DNA from: JBCCGI01 sp039029355
GTDB taxonomy: Bacteria; Planctomycetota; UBA1135; GCA-002686595
Reading direction: 5' to 3'
Length of the DNA: 64,000 nucleotides
NCBI GenBank assembly: GCA_039029355.1
Contig: JBCCGI010000014.1
Coordinates: 1-64,000 of the forward strand
Notes under the pieces: model-generated
The model's input: only the letters and a program-made list of their open reading frames with translations
The model's database searches: none
Told to the model about the DNA's origin: nothing
Shown: piece by piece, positions 8,174 to 16,613 of the stretch
Layout: every line of letters begins with the position of its first letter
Position numbering within the stretch: the first letter of the stretch is position 1
Translations under genes and position numbers: made by a program

Positions 8174-9265
8174 GTGGCCGACCAGGAAAAGGACCAGAAG
8201 ACCGAGGAGGCGACGCCGCGGCGGCTGGCGGAGGCGCGCGAGAACGGTCAGGTCGCGCTGTCGCAGGAGCTCGTCGCCGCACTCATGTTGTGCGCCGCCG
8301 CGACGTCGATGGCGCTCGGCGGCGGCGAGCTCGCCCACGCGACCGGCGACCTGGCCGCCTCGTCACTCGGCTCGCTCGGAACGCTAGGCACGACGGAGCT
8401 CGACATCTGGTCGTCGGCCGCGATCGTCAAGCGCTCGACGTCCGACGTCATGCTGCCGCTGCTGGTGTTGTTCCTGCCCGTGCTCGTCGTCGGCGTGCTG
8501 GCCGGGTACGGCCAGGTGGGCTTCCGCATCACGCCGAAGGGCGTGGCCCCCGACCCGTCGAAGGTCAGCCCGATCAAGGGCTTTGGGCGGCTCTTCAGCG
8601 TGCGTTCGGTGATGCGGACCGGGATGTCCGCGGCGAAGATCCTCGCGATCAGCCTCGTCGTTGGCGGCATCACCTACACCCAGATCGACGAGATCGCGCG
8701 CGTCGGGGACAACGAGCTGGGACCGCTGCTCGCGGCACTTGGGCGCGTTGCTTTGACCGCGGTTGCGGGCGGTCTGATCACGATCGTCGCGCTCGCGCTG
8801 ATCGACCTGATGTTCCAGCGCTTCCAGCACGCCAAGGAGATGCGCATGACCAAGCAGGAGGTCAAAGACGAGCACAAGACGACCGAGGGCGACCCGAAGA
8901 TCAAGGCCAAGGTGCGCCAGATCCAGCGCGAGATGGCGACGCAGCGCATGATGGCCGACGTCCCCGAGGCGACGGTCGTCGTGACCAACCCGACGCACTA
9001 CGCCGTCGCGCTTTCCTACGACCGGCCGCAGGGCGGCGACGACGGCGCGCCGCGTTGTGTGGCGAAGGGCAAGGGCCACGTGGCGCGTCGCATCAAGGAG
9101 ATCGCGCGCGAGGCTGGCGTCGTGTTGTACGAGGACGTCCCGCTGGCGCGCGCGCTGCACGCCGGCGTCGAGGTCGGGGCGGAGATTCCCGAGGAGCTCT
9201 ACGCCGCCGTGGCCGAGGTGCTCGCGTACGTCTACCGCCTGGAGGGGAGGATGGCGTCCGCCTAG
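8174..9265 (+). CDS. flhB: Flagellar export switch protein FlhB
   Basis: Starting at GTG, this 363-aa protein has the FlhB layout: a charged N-terminus (KTEEATPRRLAEARENGQV), four membrane helices to about residue 215, and a cytoplasmic domain with the autocleavage motif N272-P-T-H275 in VVVTNPTHYAVAL. Cleavage between N and P switches export from rod/hook to filament substrates. The KQEVKDEHKTTEGDPKIKAK linker before it is also conserved. The length is normal and nothing is missing. Confidence 0.96.
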   Translation: MADQEKDQKTEEATPRRLAEARENGQVALSQELVAALMLCAAATSMALGGGELAHATGDLAASSLGSLGTLGTTELDIWSSAAIVKRSTSDVMLPLLVLFLPVLVVGVLAGYGQVGFRITPKGVAPDPSKVSPIKGFGRLFSVRSVMRTGMSAAKILAISLVVGGITYTQIDEIARVGDNELGPLLAALGRVALTAVAGGLITIVALALIDLMFQRFQHAKEMRMTKQEVKDEHKTTEGDPKIKAKVRQIQREMATQRMMADVPEATVVVTNPTHYAVALSYDRPQGGDDGAPRCVAKGKGHVARRIKEIAREAGVVLYEDVPLARALHAGVEVGAEIPEELYAAVAEVLAYVYRLEGRMASA

Positions 9266-9279
9266 GGCGCTGAGACGCG

Positions 9280-11385
9280 ATGGCCGACAAGCCGAGCACC
9301 GGCGCGCCGCTCGAAGGCATGGGCGAGCTGATCCGCCGCTACGCCGATTGGGTGATGGGCATCGGCGTGCTCGGGTTGATGGTGACCCTGCTGACGCCGG
9401 TCGCGCCGGTCTTCCTCGACGTGCTGCTGGCGTTCAGCATCACCGCGTCGCTCCTGCTGCTGCTCGTGACGATGAACGTCCGGGCGTCGTCCGAGCTGTC
9501 GACGTTCCCGACCATCCTGCTGTTCGCGACGCTGTTCCGGCTTGGCCTGAACGTCGCCAGCACGCGCCTGATCCTGACCGAGGGCGAGGCCGGCACGATC
9601 ATCACGGCCTTCGGCCGCTACGTCGTGGGGGACAACCTCACCGTCGGGATGGTCGTCTTCCTGATCCTGGTCATCATCCAGTTCGTCGTCATCACCAAGG
9701 GCGCTGGAAGGGTCAGCGAGGTAGCCGCGCGCTTCGTGCTAGACGCGATGCCCGGCAAGCAGATGGCGATCGACGCCGACCTCAACGCGGGGCTGATCGA
9801 CTCGACCGAGGCTCGCCGGCGCCGCGAGGCCATCACCACCGAGGCCGAGTTCTACGGGGCGATGGACGGCGCCTCGAAGTTCGTGCGCGGCGACGCCATC
9901 GCCGGGCTCATCATTACCGCGCTCAACCTGATCGGCGGCATCGCGCTCGGCATCGCCGGCGCGATGAGCATCTCCGAGGCCGCCGAGCGCTACTCGATGC
10001 TGACGATCGGCGACGGCCTCGTCAGCCAGATCCCCGCGCTCCTGGTGTCGACCGCCGCCGCCATCCTGGTGACCCGCGCGACCAGCCGCGACACGCTGGG
10101 GCACAACCTGATGGCGCAGGTCGGCGGGCGCCCCAAGGCGACCGTGATCGCGGCGGGGATGATGTTCGTCATCGGACTCCTGCCCGGGATGCCGCTCGTG
10201 CCGTTCGCGTTGCTCGCGATCGCACTGCTGGCGGTCTGGCGCGCCACGCGTGGCGTCGAGGATGCGGCCGAGCTCCTTACCCCGACGCCGGAGGTCCCGT
10301 CCGCGAGTGCCGCGGGCGAGGAGGAGGAGGCGGAGCGCCCCGACGAGACGCTCGACCTGCTGCAGGTCGACCGCGTCGCGCTCGAGATCGGCTATCGGCT
10401 AATCCCGTTCGTGCAGGACAAGAAGGGCGCCGGGCTGCTGGACCACATCTCGCAGCTCCGCAAGCGCTTCGCGTCGCGCGAGGGCGTGGTGCTCCCGCCC
10501 GTGCGCATCAAGGACAACGTGCGGCTGGATCCGGGCGCCTATCGCATCCTGATCGGCGGGCAAGAGGTGGCGCGCGGCACGATCGAGCCCGGCTGCCACA
10601 TGGCGATGGACGGCGGGAGCGCGACCGGCAAGCTGCGCGGCAAGAAGACCGTCGACCCGACCTTCGGCCTGCCCGCGGTGTGGATCCCCGAGGGCAACCG
10701 GGACGAGGCCGAGCTCATGGGCTACACGGTCGTCGACCCGACCAGCGTGCTGATCACGCACCTCTCCGAGATCATGCGCTCGTCGTTCCCCGAGATCCTG
10801 AATCGCGACGACGTGAAGGACCTCGTCGAGAACGTGAAGCGGACGGCCGGCGCGGTGGTCGAGGAGCTGATCCCCGACAAGATGGGCTACGGCGAGATCC
10901 AGCGCGTCCTGCGCAACCTGCTGTCCGAGGGCGTGCCGGTGCGCAACATGCCCGCGATCCTCGAGACGCTCGCCGACCACGCCGACCGCACCAAGGACCC
11001 GGAGACGCTGACCGAGCTCGTCCGTCAGCGGCTGGGTCGCGTGCTCTGCGAGCAGCACGCAGACCGCGATGGGACGCTGCACGCGGTCACCCTCGACCCG
11101 GCGGTCGAGTCACGCCTCGCGGCGGCCGTCGGGACCGGCAACGATCCGGACGCGGCGCCGGTGAGCCCGGCTCTCCTGCAGGTGCTGGTCGAGCGCCTGG
11201 GCGATTCGCTCGCCGAGGCCACGCGCAGCGGCAAGGAGGTCGTGGTGCTGGTTCGATCCAACGTGCGGCGCTTCGTCAACGAGCTCGTTCGCGCCTCGCT
11301 GCCCAAGGTCTCGGTGCTCTCCTACAACGAGGTCGTTCCCGCACGCGCGGTCGAAACGGCCGCGGTCGTGAAGCTGGAGGACTGA
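9280..11385 (+). CDS. flhA: Flagellar biosynthesis protein FlhA
   Basis: This 701-aa protein is a normal-length FlhA, the nonameric ring that docks export substrates and chaperones. The first ~330 residues hold about eight transmembrane helices and the FHIPEP-type region (FPTILLFATLFRLGLNVASTR; VVITKGAGRVSEVAARFVLDAMPGKQMAID). The C-terminal half is the soluble docking domain with LDLLQVDRVALEIGYRLIPF and MGYGEIQRVLRNLLSEGVPVRNM. An acidic stretch (EEEEAERPDE) marks the linker. It is 14 bases after flhB. Confidence 0.97.
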   Translation: MADKPSTGAPLEGMGELIRRYADWVMGIGVLGLMVTLLTPVAPVFLDVLLAFSITASLLLLLVTMNVRASSELSTFPTILLFATLFRLGLNVASTRLILTEGEAGTIITAFGRYVVGDNLTVGMVVFLILVIIQFVVITKGAGRVSEVAARFVLDAMPGKQMAIDADLNAGLIDSTEARRRREAITTEAEFYGAMDGASKFVRGDAIAGLIITALNLIGGIALGIAGAMSISEAAERYSMLTIGDGLVSQIPALLVSTAAAILVTRATSRDTLGHNLMAQVGGRPKATVIAAGMMFVIGLLPGMPLVPFALLAIALLAVWRATRGVEDAAELLTPTPEVPSASAAGEEEEAERPDETLDLLQVDRVALEIGYRLIPFVQDKKGAGLLDHISQLRKRFASREGVVLPPVRIKDNVRLDPGAYRILIGGQEVARGTIEPGCHMAMDGGSATGKLRGKKTVDPTFGLPAVWIPEGNRDEAELMGYTVVDPTSVLITHLSEIMRSSFPEILNRDDVKDLVENVKRTAGAVVEELIPDKMGYGEIQRVLRNLLSEGVPVRNMPAILETLADHADRTKDPETLTELVRQRLGRVLCEQHADRDGTLHAVTLDPAVESRLAAAVGTGNDPDAAPVSPALLQVLVERLGDSLAEATRSGKEVVVLVRSNVRRFVNELVRASLPKVSVLSYNEVVPARAVETAAVVKLED

Positions 11386-11386
11386 C

Positions 11387-12355
11387 ATGCAGATCCATCG
11401 CGTTCGCGGAAGGAACCTGACCGACGCGCTGCAGCGCGCGCGCGCCGACCACGGCGAAGCGGCGGTCGTTCTGAGCCAGGAGGCGTTGCCCGGCGGCGGC
11501 GTGTCGATCGCCGTAGCCGAGCCCGAGGGGGCGGGTGACGGCCGCCCGCGCACCGCGCCGGCGAAGCGGCTCGACCCGGGGCTGCGCGACGTGCGGGCGC
11601 GGCTGGCGCGCTATGGCGCGTCGAAGGGGCTGACGGAGCGCATCTCGGGCGTGATCCAGAAGAGCGGCGTGAAGGGCATGTACGCGCTCGACGTCGCGGC
11701 GCGGGTGATCGGCAAGGCCTTCCAGGCGCAGCCCTCACCGAAGCGCGACGGCAGGACCCGCATCCTCGCGTTCGCGGGTCCGAGCGGCGCCGGCAAGACG
11801 ACCACGATGGCCAAGATCGGCCGCCGGCTCGTCGAGGGCGGGCGCAACGTGTTCTTCGCGAGCCTCGACGGCGTTGGCCTCGGTGAGCTCGAGCGCGTCT
11901 CGACCGACGCCGACCGCCACGAGATTCCGATCCGTGCGCTGGCGTCGACGGCGCAGCTCGACGAGCGCGCCGCCGTCGAGGCGGGCGTCGACGTCGTCTT
12001 GCTCGACACCCCGGCGACGCCGCTGCGGGATGTCGAGCGGCTCGGCGTGCTGCGCGATGAGCTGTCGCGCCTCGGGCGGCATGCGGTCGCGGAGACGCAT
12101 CTGGTGCTGCCGGCGACGGCGTCGCGCGCGACCCTCGACCTCGCGATGCGCGCCTTCGCGCCGCTCGGGCCGAAGGCGGTCGTGCTGACGAAGCTCGACG
12201 AAGCGCCGCACCCGACCGCAGCGCTCGAACGCTGCTTGCGCGCGCGGTTGCCGGTCTCGTTCCTGTGCGACGGGCCCGACGTACGCGATGGCCTGCGCCG
12301 CGCCCGCGGAGATCACTTCGCCGACCTTGCGCTGCGCGGGAGGATCGCCCGGTGA
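11387..12355 (+). CDS. flhF: SRP-type GTPase FlhF
   Basis: The 322-aa product has a short N-terminal region, a helical N domain (residues ~65-115) and a GTPase domain whose P-loop is G131-PSGAGKTTT. FlhF places new flagella at the correct site, acting with FlhG. The G4 motif is LTKLDE. The G3 motif, normally DTAG, reads DTPAT here, which replaces the switch glycine and may alter hydrolysis. The gene is rather short for FlhF because the N-terminal basic region is compact. It starts right after flhA and overlaps flhG by 4 bases. Confidence 0.92.
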   Translation: MQIHRVRGRNLTDALQRARADHGEAAVVLSQEALPGGGVSIAVAEPEGAGDGRPRTAPAKRLDPGLRDVRARLARYGASKGLTERISGVIQKSGVKGMYALDVAARVIGKAFQAQPSPKRDGRTRILAFAGPSGAGKTTTMAKIGRRLVEGGRNVFFASLDGVGLGELERVSTDADRHEIPIRALASTAQLDERAAVEAGVDVVLLDTPATPLRDVERLGVLRDELSRLGRHAVAETHLVLPATASRATLDLAMRAFAPLGPKAVVLTKLDEAPHPTAALERCLRARLPVSFLCDGPDVRDGLRRARGDHFADLALRGRIAR

Positions 12356-13179
12356 CCGAGCGCCTTCACGGGGTGCACCTGCCGTGCCCCTTCCTGCTCG
12401 TCACGGGCGGCAAGGGCGGCGTCGGCAAGAGCACGGTCGCAGCCAACCTGGGCGTCGAGCTGGCTCGCCGCGGGGTCGACACGCTGCTGGTCGACCTCGA
12501 CCTGGGCCTGGCGAACCTGGACGTGCTGCTGAAGCTCGAGCGTGTCGGCGACGTTGAGGACCTCCTCACCGGCCGGCGCGAGATCGAGGACTGCGTCGTG
12601 CGCGGCCCCGCCGGCGTCCACGTCCTGGCGGCCTCCGCCGGAGCGGCCGAGCTGGCACGCCCCGACGCCGAGCGTCGCCGCGCACTGCTCGACGAGGTCG
12701 CGCGCCTCGCGTCGGCGTATCAGGTCGTGATCGGCGACAGCGCCGCCGGGATCGGCGAGGACGTGCTGGCCTTCGCGGCGGCGGCCTCGCGCGTGCTCGT
12801 CGTGACCTCGCCCGAGCCCGCGGCGGTGACCGACGCCTACGGCGTGATCAAGGCGCTCGACGGCTGGGCGGCCGAGGCCGGGGTCGAGGTGCCGACGCCC
12901 GACCTCTTCGTGAACTTCGCCTCCGGGCATGAAGAAGCACGCCGGGTCGCGAAGAACCTTCGCGACGTGGCCGCGCGTTTCCTGGCGCGCTCGCCGCGCT
13001 TTCTCGGTTGGATGCCGCGCAGCCGCAGTGTGCTGACCGCGGGCCTCGGTCAGCAGTCGTTCGTCCTGACCGAGCCGGACAGCCCGGCATCCCGCTGCCT
13101 GCACCGCCTGGCCGAGCAGGTCGGCGGCCGCGCCGCCGCGGTTTCGGCCCTCAAGGCTTTGGATTGCCATGTCCGATAG
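12352..13179 (+). CDS. flhG: MinD-like ATPase FlhG (FleN/YlxH)
   Basis: A GTG start at 12352 overlaps the flhF stop (GTGA) and gives 275 residues. The deviant Walker A motif G20-KGGVGKST28, the VDLDLGLANLDVLL switch and the VTSPEPAAVTDAYGVIK segment are typical of FlhG-type MinD ATPases. These control flagellar number and activate the GTPase of FlhF. The position directly after flhF supports FlhG rather than a cell-division MinD. Confidence 0.92.
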   Translation: MTERLHGVHLPCPFLLVTGGKGGVGKSTVAANLGVELARRGVDTLLVDLDLGLANLDVLLKLERVGDVEDLLTGRREIEDCVVRGPAGVHVLAASAGAAELARPDAERRRALLDEVARLASAYQVVIGDSAAGIGEDVLAFAAAASRVLVVTSPEPAAVTDAYGVIKALDGWAAEAGVEVPTPDLFVNFASGHEEARRVAKNLRDVAARFLARSPRFLGWMPRSRSVLTAGLGQQSFVLTEPDSPASRCLHRLAEQVGGRAAAVSALKALDCHVR

Positions 13180-13426
13180 GAGCAGCGGATCGATCTCTTT
13201 CCGCCAGGCCTGGCGCCCTCTCGAGCGGCGCGCGGCGGTCGCGGCCGGGAGCTTCGTCGCTCTGGTATCCCTCGTTCACCACGTTCCGGTGTCCGTGGCC
13301 TCGCTGCGCGGGGCCGGGGCCTTCGCCGCCGTTTTTGTGGTCATGAAGGTGGGCTGCCTCGCGCTCGAGTCCTCCTTGGCCTCCGACTTGCGTGCGCGGG
13401 AGGGAGACGAGAGCCAAGAGCCATGA
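13169..13426 (+). CDS. Small two-helix membrane protein between flhG and fliA
   Basis: This 85-aa protein overlaps the end of flhG by 11 bases. It has two hydrophobic segments (AAVAAGSFVALVSLV and GAGAFAAVFVVMKVGCLAL) and a charged tail. Its place inside the flhF-flhG-fliA run suggests a flagellar-associated or co-transcribed membrane protein. No family is recognised. The reading frame and codon pattern look genuine, but the call rests on position and the membrane pattern. Confidence 0.6.
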   Translation: MSDRSSGSISFRQAWRPLERRAAVAAGSFVALVSLVHHVPVSVASLRGAGAFAAVFVVMKVGCLALESSLASDLRAREGDESQEP

Positions 13427-13475
13427 CCCGCGCAATCAACAAGAGCCTCCACCGTGCAGCTGAGCGGAGGCCTCG

Positions 13476-14207
13476 ATGAGCGAAGCTCCCGAGGCACAGA
13501 AGATCCTGGATCGCGCGGATCGCGACCAGCTGATCCTCGAGCACGTCCCGCTGCTCCATCACATCGTGGGGCGGATGTCGTGGGACCAGCCCGGGCGCGT
13601 GGAGCGCGAGGACCTGCTCGGCTTCGGGATGCTCGGGCTCATCGCCGCGGCGGACTCGTGGGAGCCGGAGCGCGGGCTGAAGTTCTCGACCTACGCCTAT
13701 CCGCGGATCCGCGGGTCGATCCTCGACGAGCTGCGCAGGCTCGACTTCCTGCCCCGCGGCCGGCGCGAGAAGGTGCGCTCGGTCGACCGTGCCGTCGCGA
13801 AGCTGGAGCAGGAGCGCGGCGTACCGCCGACGCCGGACGAGATCGCCAGCGAGCTCGGCATCGAGGAGTCCGAGGTCGACGAGATCCTCCACAGCGCGCG
13901 CCTCGCCGGGACCGTCTCGATCGAGCAGGGCCCGTCGGAGGACCTGAGCGGCCTGCTCCGCGACCCGTCCAGCGACGACCCGGAGGGGACGGCCGAGTGG
14001 CGGGAGATGAAGGACATGCTCGTGCGCGCCATCGCCGCGCTGCCCGAGCAGGAGAAGACGGTCGTCACCCTCTACTACGGCGAGGAGCTGCTGCTGCGCG
14101 ACATCGGCGAGGTCATGGGCGTCACCGAGTCGCGCGTCAGCCAGATCCACAGCCGAGCCCTCTACCTGCTGAACCGCGGCCTGAAGCTGGAAGGCGGAAG
14201 CCGCTAG
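13476..14207 (+). CDS. fliA: Flagellar sigma factor FliA (sigma-28)
   Basis: The 243-aa protein is a complete sigma-28. Region 2 is the DLLGFGMLGLIAAADSWEPE segment plus the FSTYAYPRIRGSILDELRRLD DNA-melting block. Region 3 is around PTPDEIASELGIEESEVDEIL. Region 4 is ALPEQEKTVVTLYYGEELLLRDIGEVMGVTESRVSQIHSRAL, a helix-turn-helix. It directs RNA polymerase to late flagellar and chemotaxis promoters. An FlgM-like gene downstream (16107-16502) would be its antagonist. Confidence 0.95.
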   Translation: MSEAPEAQKILDRADRDQLILEHVPLLHHIVGRMSWDQPGRVEREDLLGFGMLGLIAAADSWEPERGLKFSTYAYPRIRGSILDELRRLDFLPRGRREKVRSVDRAVAKLEQERGVPPTPDEIASELGIEESEVDEILHSARLAGTVSIEQGPSEDLSGLLRDPSSDDPEGTAEWREMKDMLVRAIAALPEQEKTVVTLYYGEELLLRDIGEVMGVTESRVSQIHSRALYLLNRGLKLEGGSR

Positions 14208-14221
14208 CGCGGAGGCAGCCC

Positions 14222-14458
14222 ATGGATGCAAACGTCGGAAGGATCCCCCCGACCCAGGTTCCCGCGACCGGCTCGGTGGCGCCGCTGCGCCAGCGGGATA
14301 GCTCGGCCGAAGACGGCCGCAGCTTCGAGCAGGAGCTGGAGCAGCGCTCGAAGGGCGACTCGGCGGCCTCGAAGGACGACGCTGCGCCCGCCGCGTCGCG
14401 CGACCCGCGTCCGCGCGAGGACGAAGACATCGGAGGAGGGCTCGACGTCCTCGCCTGA
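14222..14458 (+). CDS. Small acidic hypothetical protein after fliA
   Basis: The ATG at 14222 is 14 bases after fliA and gives 78 residues, hydrophilic and probably disordered: Asp/Glu/Ala-rich, with a FEQELEQRSKG helix and a GGGLDVLA end. No domain is recognised. Its position in a run of closely spaced genes from fliA to the lipoproteins suggests a flagellar accessory role, but that is context only. Confidence 0.5.
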   Translation: MDANVGRIPPTQVPATGSVAPLRQRDSSAEDGRSFEQELEQRSKGDSAASKDDAAPAASRDPRPREDEDIGGGLDVLA

Positions 14459-14461
14459 ACC

Positions 14462-14719
14462 ATGCAGATCATCAAGCGCGACAACGTACGCCTCGAGGCC
14501 GCGCCGCCCGCCGCCGCGGCCGCCCGCGCGGGCGAGGGCGAGGCCCGGTGCGCCCCGCAGACCGACGCGCGCCTACTGCGCGTCGACGGCGTCGTGCGCG
14601 CGATCGAAGTCACCTGCTCGTGCGGCGAGGTCACGGTGCTCGAGCTCGCCGTCCAACTCGACGCCGACGCCGACGCCGCCCCGGGCGGATCTCAACCGAC
14701 GAACGAGGATGCGCAATGA
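14462..14719 (+). CDS. Small protein with a Cys-Ser-Cys-Gly motif in the flagellar cluster
   Basis: This 85-aa product starts with MQIIKRDNVRLEA, has an Ala-rich middle, and then RVDGVVRAIEVTCSCGEVTVLELA. The TCSCG could be a half zinc-ribbon or a surface Cys pair; a third Cys occurs earlier (RCAPQ). The gene lies 3 bases after its upstream neighbour and overlaps the next gene by 4 bases (ATGA), so translation is probably coupled. I do not recognise a family. Confidence 0.6.
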   Translation: MQIIKRDNVRLEAAPPAAAAARAGEGEARCAPQTDARLLRVDGVVRAIEVTCSCGEVTVLELAVQLDADADAAPGGSQPTNEDAQ

Positions 14720-15462
14720 AGCCTAGCCTCTCCCGTGCCGCAGCCGTGGGCGCCGCCCTGGCGTGCGCGCTCAGCTCCTGCGGAACCCCCCTCGTCTTTC
14801 ACCAGCACCCCGGCGCAAACGGGCCGGGCACCTACGCCGCGCCGGCCGGGGGCACGGCCGCGACCTATCCGACCGACCCCTGGGGGCGTCCGACGCAAGG
14901 CGCGCCGACTCAGCAGACCGGCGCGCCCGAGGGGCTCCCTCCGCAGGAGTACGCGCCCTACTACCCCGATTCCTATCTGGAGAGCATGCCGGTCGCCGGT
15001 CCGTCGCCGCGCAACCCGGTGAGCGGAGGGGTGACCGACGGAGGCGTCGTGCCCGCCGAAGCCGAGGGTGCCACCGAGGTCGCCGCGTCGACGCACGGCG
15101 TCGAGCCGACCGAGTCGGGGCGGCTCTACATCCTGGAGCTCTACCAGCAGGTGCTCGACCAGCGCGACTCGCTCGAGATCGAGGTCGGCGCGCTCCAGTC
15201 CGAGCTGGAGGCCGCGAAGATGCGCATCGCGCAGCTCGAAGGGACCACGAGCACGAGCTCGACCGCGGTGACGGAGCTCGAGCAGGAGAATCAGCTGCTG
15301 CGCTCGGAGAACCGCGACCTGGCGGCGCGCCTGACGACGGCACAGATCCGGCGGCTCGAGGCCGAGAAGCTGCTGCTCGAGACGAAGATCGAGGTCCAGC
15401 GCGCGATGATCGAGGCCACGTCCGAGCCGAAGGGCACGGGGCTCGCGCTCCGCGACGAATAG
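14716..15462 (+). CDS. Putative lipoprotein with C-terminal coiled coil
   Basis: The 248-aa protein begins with a signal peptide ending in a lipobox (ALACALSSC-G). A Pro/Gly/Thr/Tyr-rich low-complexity region runs from about residue 30 to 125, and a strong coiled coil from about 140 to 235 (LYQQVLDQRDSLEIEVGALQ and LEQENQLLRSENRDLAARL). This looks like an envelope-anchored spacer or scaffold. It overlaps both neighbours and is followed by a second lipoprotein, so the two may act together, perhaps at the outer-membrane part of the flagellum. The function is unknown. Confidence 0.7.
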   Translation: MKPSLSRAAAVGAALACALSSCGTPLVFHQHPGANGPGTYAAPAGGTAATYPTDPWGRPTQGAPTQQTGAPEGLPPQEYAPYYPDSYLESMPVAGPSPRNPVSGGVTDGGVVPAEAEGATEVAASTHGVEPTESGRLYILELYQQVLDQRDSLEIEVGALQSELEAAKMRIAQLEGTTSTSSTAVTELEQENQLLRSENRDLAARLTTAQIRRLEAEKLLLETKIEVQRAMIEATSEPKGTGLALRDE

Positions 15463-16082
15463 TGCGTACCGCGCTGCCCACCGCCGCGCTCGCGCTCGCG
15501 CTCTCGGCCTGTGCGTCGACGGTCGCCCCGATGCCGACCCTCGCGACCGCGCGGGTCGTCGACGACTTCGACACCTACCGGCTCGGCCGCGTCGGGCTGA
15601 TGCCGTTCGAGGGCGAGGACCTGACCGACGAGCAGAGCGCCGCGCTCGAGGCGGCGTTCTTCACCGAGCTGAGCCACTCCACGCCGTTCGAGCTCGTCAC
15701 GCTGGACACCGCCGACCTCGAGGAGATCCGCGTCAGCGAGCCCTACCGGCGCGGCTGGTACCGCCCCGAGACGATCCTCGGGCTCTCACGGCGCTATAGC
15801 CTCGACGCCGTGCTGTTCGGCACGGTGACGCAGAGTCAGTTCTTCCCGCCGCAGAAGCTCAGCGTTCAGGTCGACATGGTCGCCGCGGAGACGGGGCTGG
15901 TGATCTGGTCCTCTTCGGTCCACCTCGACGCATCCGAGCGACGCGTCCGCGATGGGCTAGAGGCGTACTTCACCGATCCCGACGGAAGGGAATCCGACGA
16001 GGGACAGGACTGGCGCCTCTCCCTTCTCTCCCCCTCGCGCTTCGCGCAGTTCGCGGCCTTCCAGGTCGCGACCCTCCTCTAA
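15462..16082 (+). CDS. Putative lipoprotein, CsgG/LpoB/FlgO-like
   Basis: A GTG start sharing one base with the previous stop gives 206 residues with a short signal peptide and lipobox (LALALSAC). The body resembles the small outer-membrane lipoprotein fold seen in CsgG, LpoB and the flagellar FlgO/FlgT group: VGLMPFEGEDLTDEQSAALEAAFFTEL, then YSLDAVLFGTVTQ, then a VQVDMVAAETGLVIWSSSVHLDA strand pair. Flagellar context makes a FlgO/FlgT-like role around the outer-membrane rings plausible. The exact subfamily cannot be fixed by eye. Confidence 0.65.
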   Translation: MRTALPTAALALALSACASTVAPMPTLATARVVDDFDTYRLGRVGLMPFEGEDLTDEQSAALEAAFFTELSHSTPFELVTLDTADLEEIRVSEPYRRGWYRPETILGLSRRYSLDAVLFGTVTQSQFFPPQKLSVQVDMVAAETGLVIWSSSVHLDASERRVRDGLEAYFTDPDGRESDEGQDWRLSLLSPSRFAQFAAFQVATLL

Positions 16083-16106
16083 GCTCCTCCCCGAGCCTGC
16101 TGGGCG

Positions 16107-16502
16107 CTAGGCGTCCTGGTCGTCGACCGCCGCCGAGCTCACGCTGTCCGCGCTCGTCTCGAAGGCGATCGACGCGGGCCCCTGCAGGATGCGCTCCGCG
16201 GCGCGCTCCAGCCTCTCGGGCGAGTGCAGGTTGCCGCTGCGGTAGGCGTGCTTGAGCCGTTCGATCTTGGGGCGCGAGCCATCGTCGTCGCCGCCGGCAA
16301 GGGCGGTCCGGGCGCGCTCGAGGGACTCGGGCGAGATGTCGATGCGGTCGCCCTGGGGGCTCTCGACTTCGTCGTCGGTGCGGGCGGCCTCCTGTCGCGC
16401 ATGCTGGACCTTGCTTCGGGTCCTACGCACGAGATCGACCATGGCGTCCCGGTAGCGTTGCTGAGCGCGGTTGGCGCTCTGGCCTTGATTTCCGATTTCC
16501 AT
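16107..16502 (-). CDS. flgM: FlgM-like anti-sigma-28 factor
   Basis: The 131-aa product is hydrophilic with a disordered-looking N-terminal half. The middle/C-terminal part resembles FlgM: GDRIDISPESLERARTAL (FlgM usually has D.V.LS..A), then KIERLKHAYRSGNLHSPERL, which parallels the VE.LR.AI..G.Y.VD...IA..L core that binds sigma-28. Normal FlgM is about 90-100 aa; this one has a longer N-terminus and an acidic tail. It converges on the fliA cluster and is preceded by a sigma-28-like -10 element, as expected for a late gene that inhibits FliA. The call is based on pattern and context. Confidence 0.6.
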   Translation of the reverse strand: MEIGNQGQSANRAQQRYRDAMVDLVRRTRSKVQHARQEAARTDDEVESPQGDRIDISPESLERARTALAGGDDDGSRPKIERLKHAYRSGNLHSPERLERAAERILQGPASIAFETSADSVSSAAVDDQDA

Positions 16503-16517
16503 ATTGAGTGAGGCGAT

Positions 16518-16539
16518 CCGGTTGAGATCACCGGTTGAG
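16518..16539. repeat. Tandem CCGGTTGAG repeat in the divergent promoter region
   Basis: CCGGTTGAG occurs at 16518-16526 and again at 16531-16539, 13 bases apart, between the FlgM-like gene and the M1 peptidase gene and next to the sigma-28-like -10. It could be a regulator site, or chance. Confidence 0.3.
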
Positions 16540-16567
16540 TTATCGGACGCGCCGGGAAACGAATGAG
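16540..16567 (-). promoter_or_regulatory. Candidate sigma-28 promoter for the FlgM-like gene
   Basis: On the minus strand the -10 region reads CCGATAA (16546-16540), matching the core of the FliA consensus GCCGATAA. Sixteen bases upstream is CTCAT (16567-16563), a weak match to the -35 CTAAA. The ATG of the FlgM-like gene is about 38 bases downstream. The -10 is good and the -35 poor. Confidence 0.4.
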
Positions 16568-16613
16568 AGGGATTTGAAGAAAATGCTTCTCCTCCATCCC
16601 AGCCTTGGGTCGA

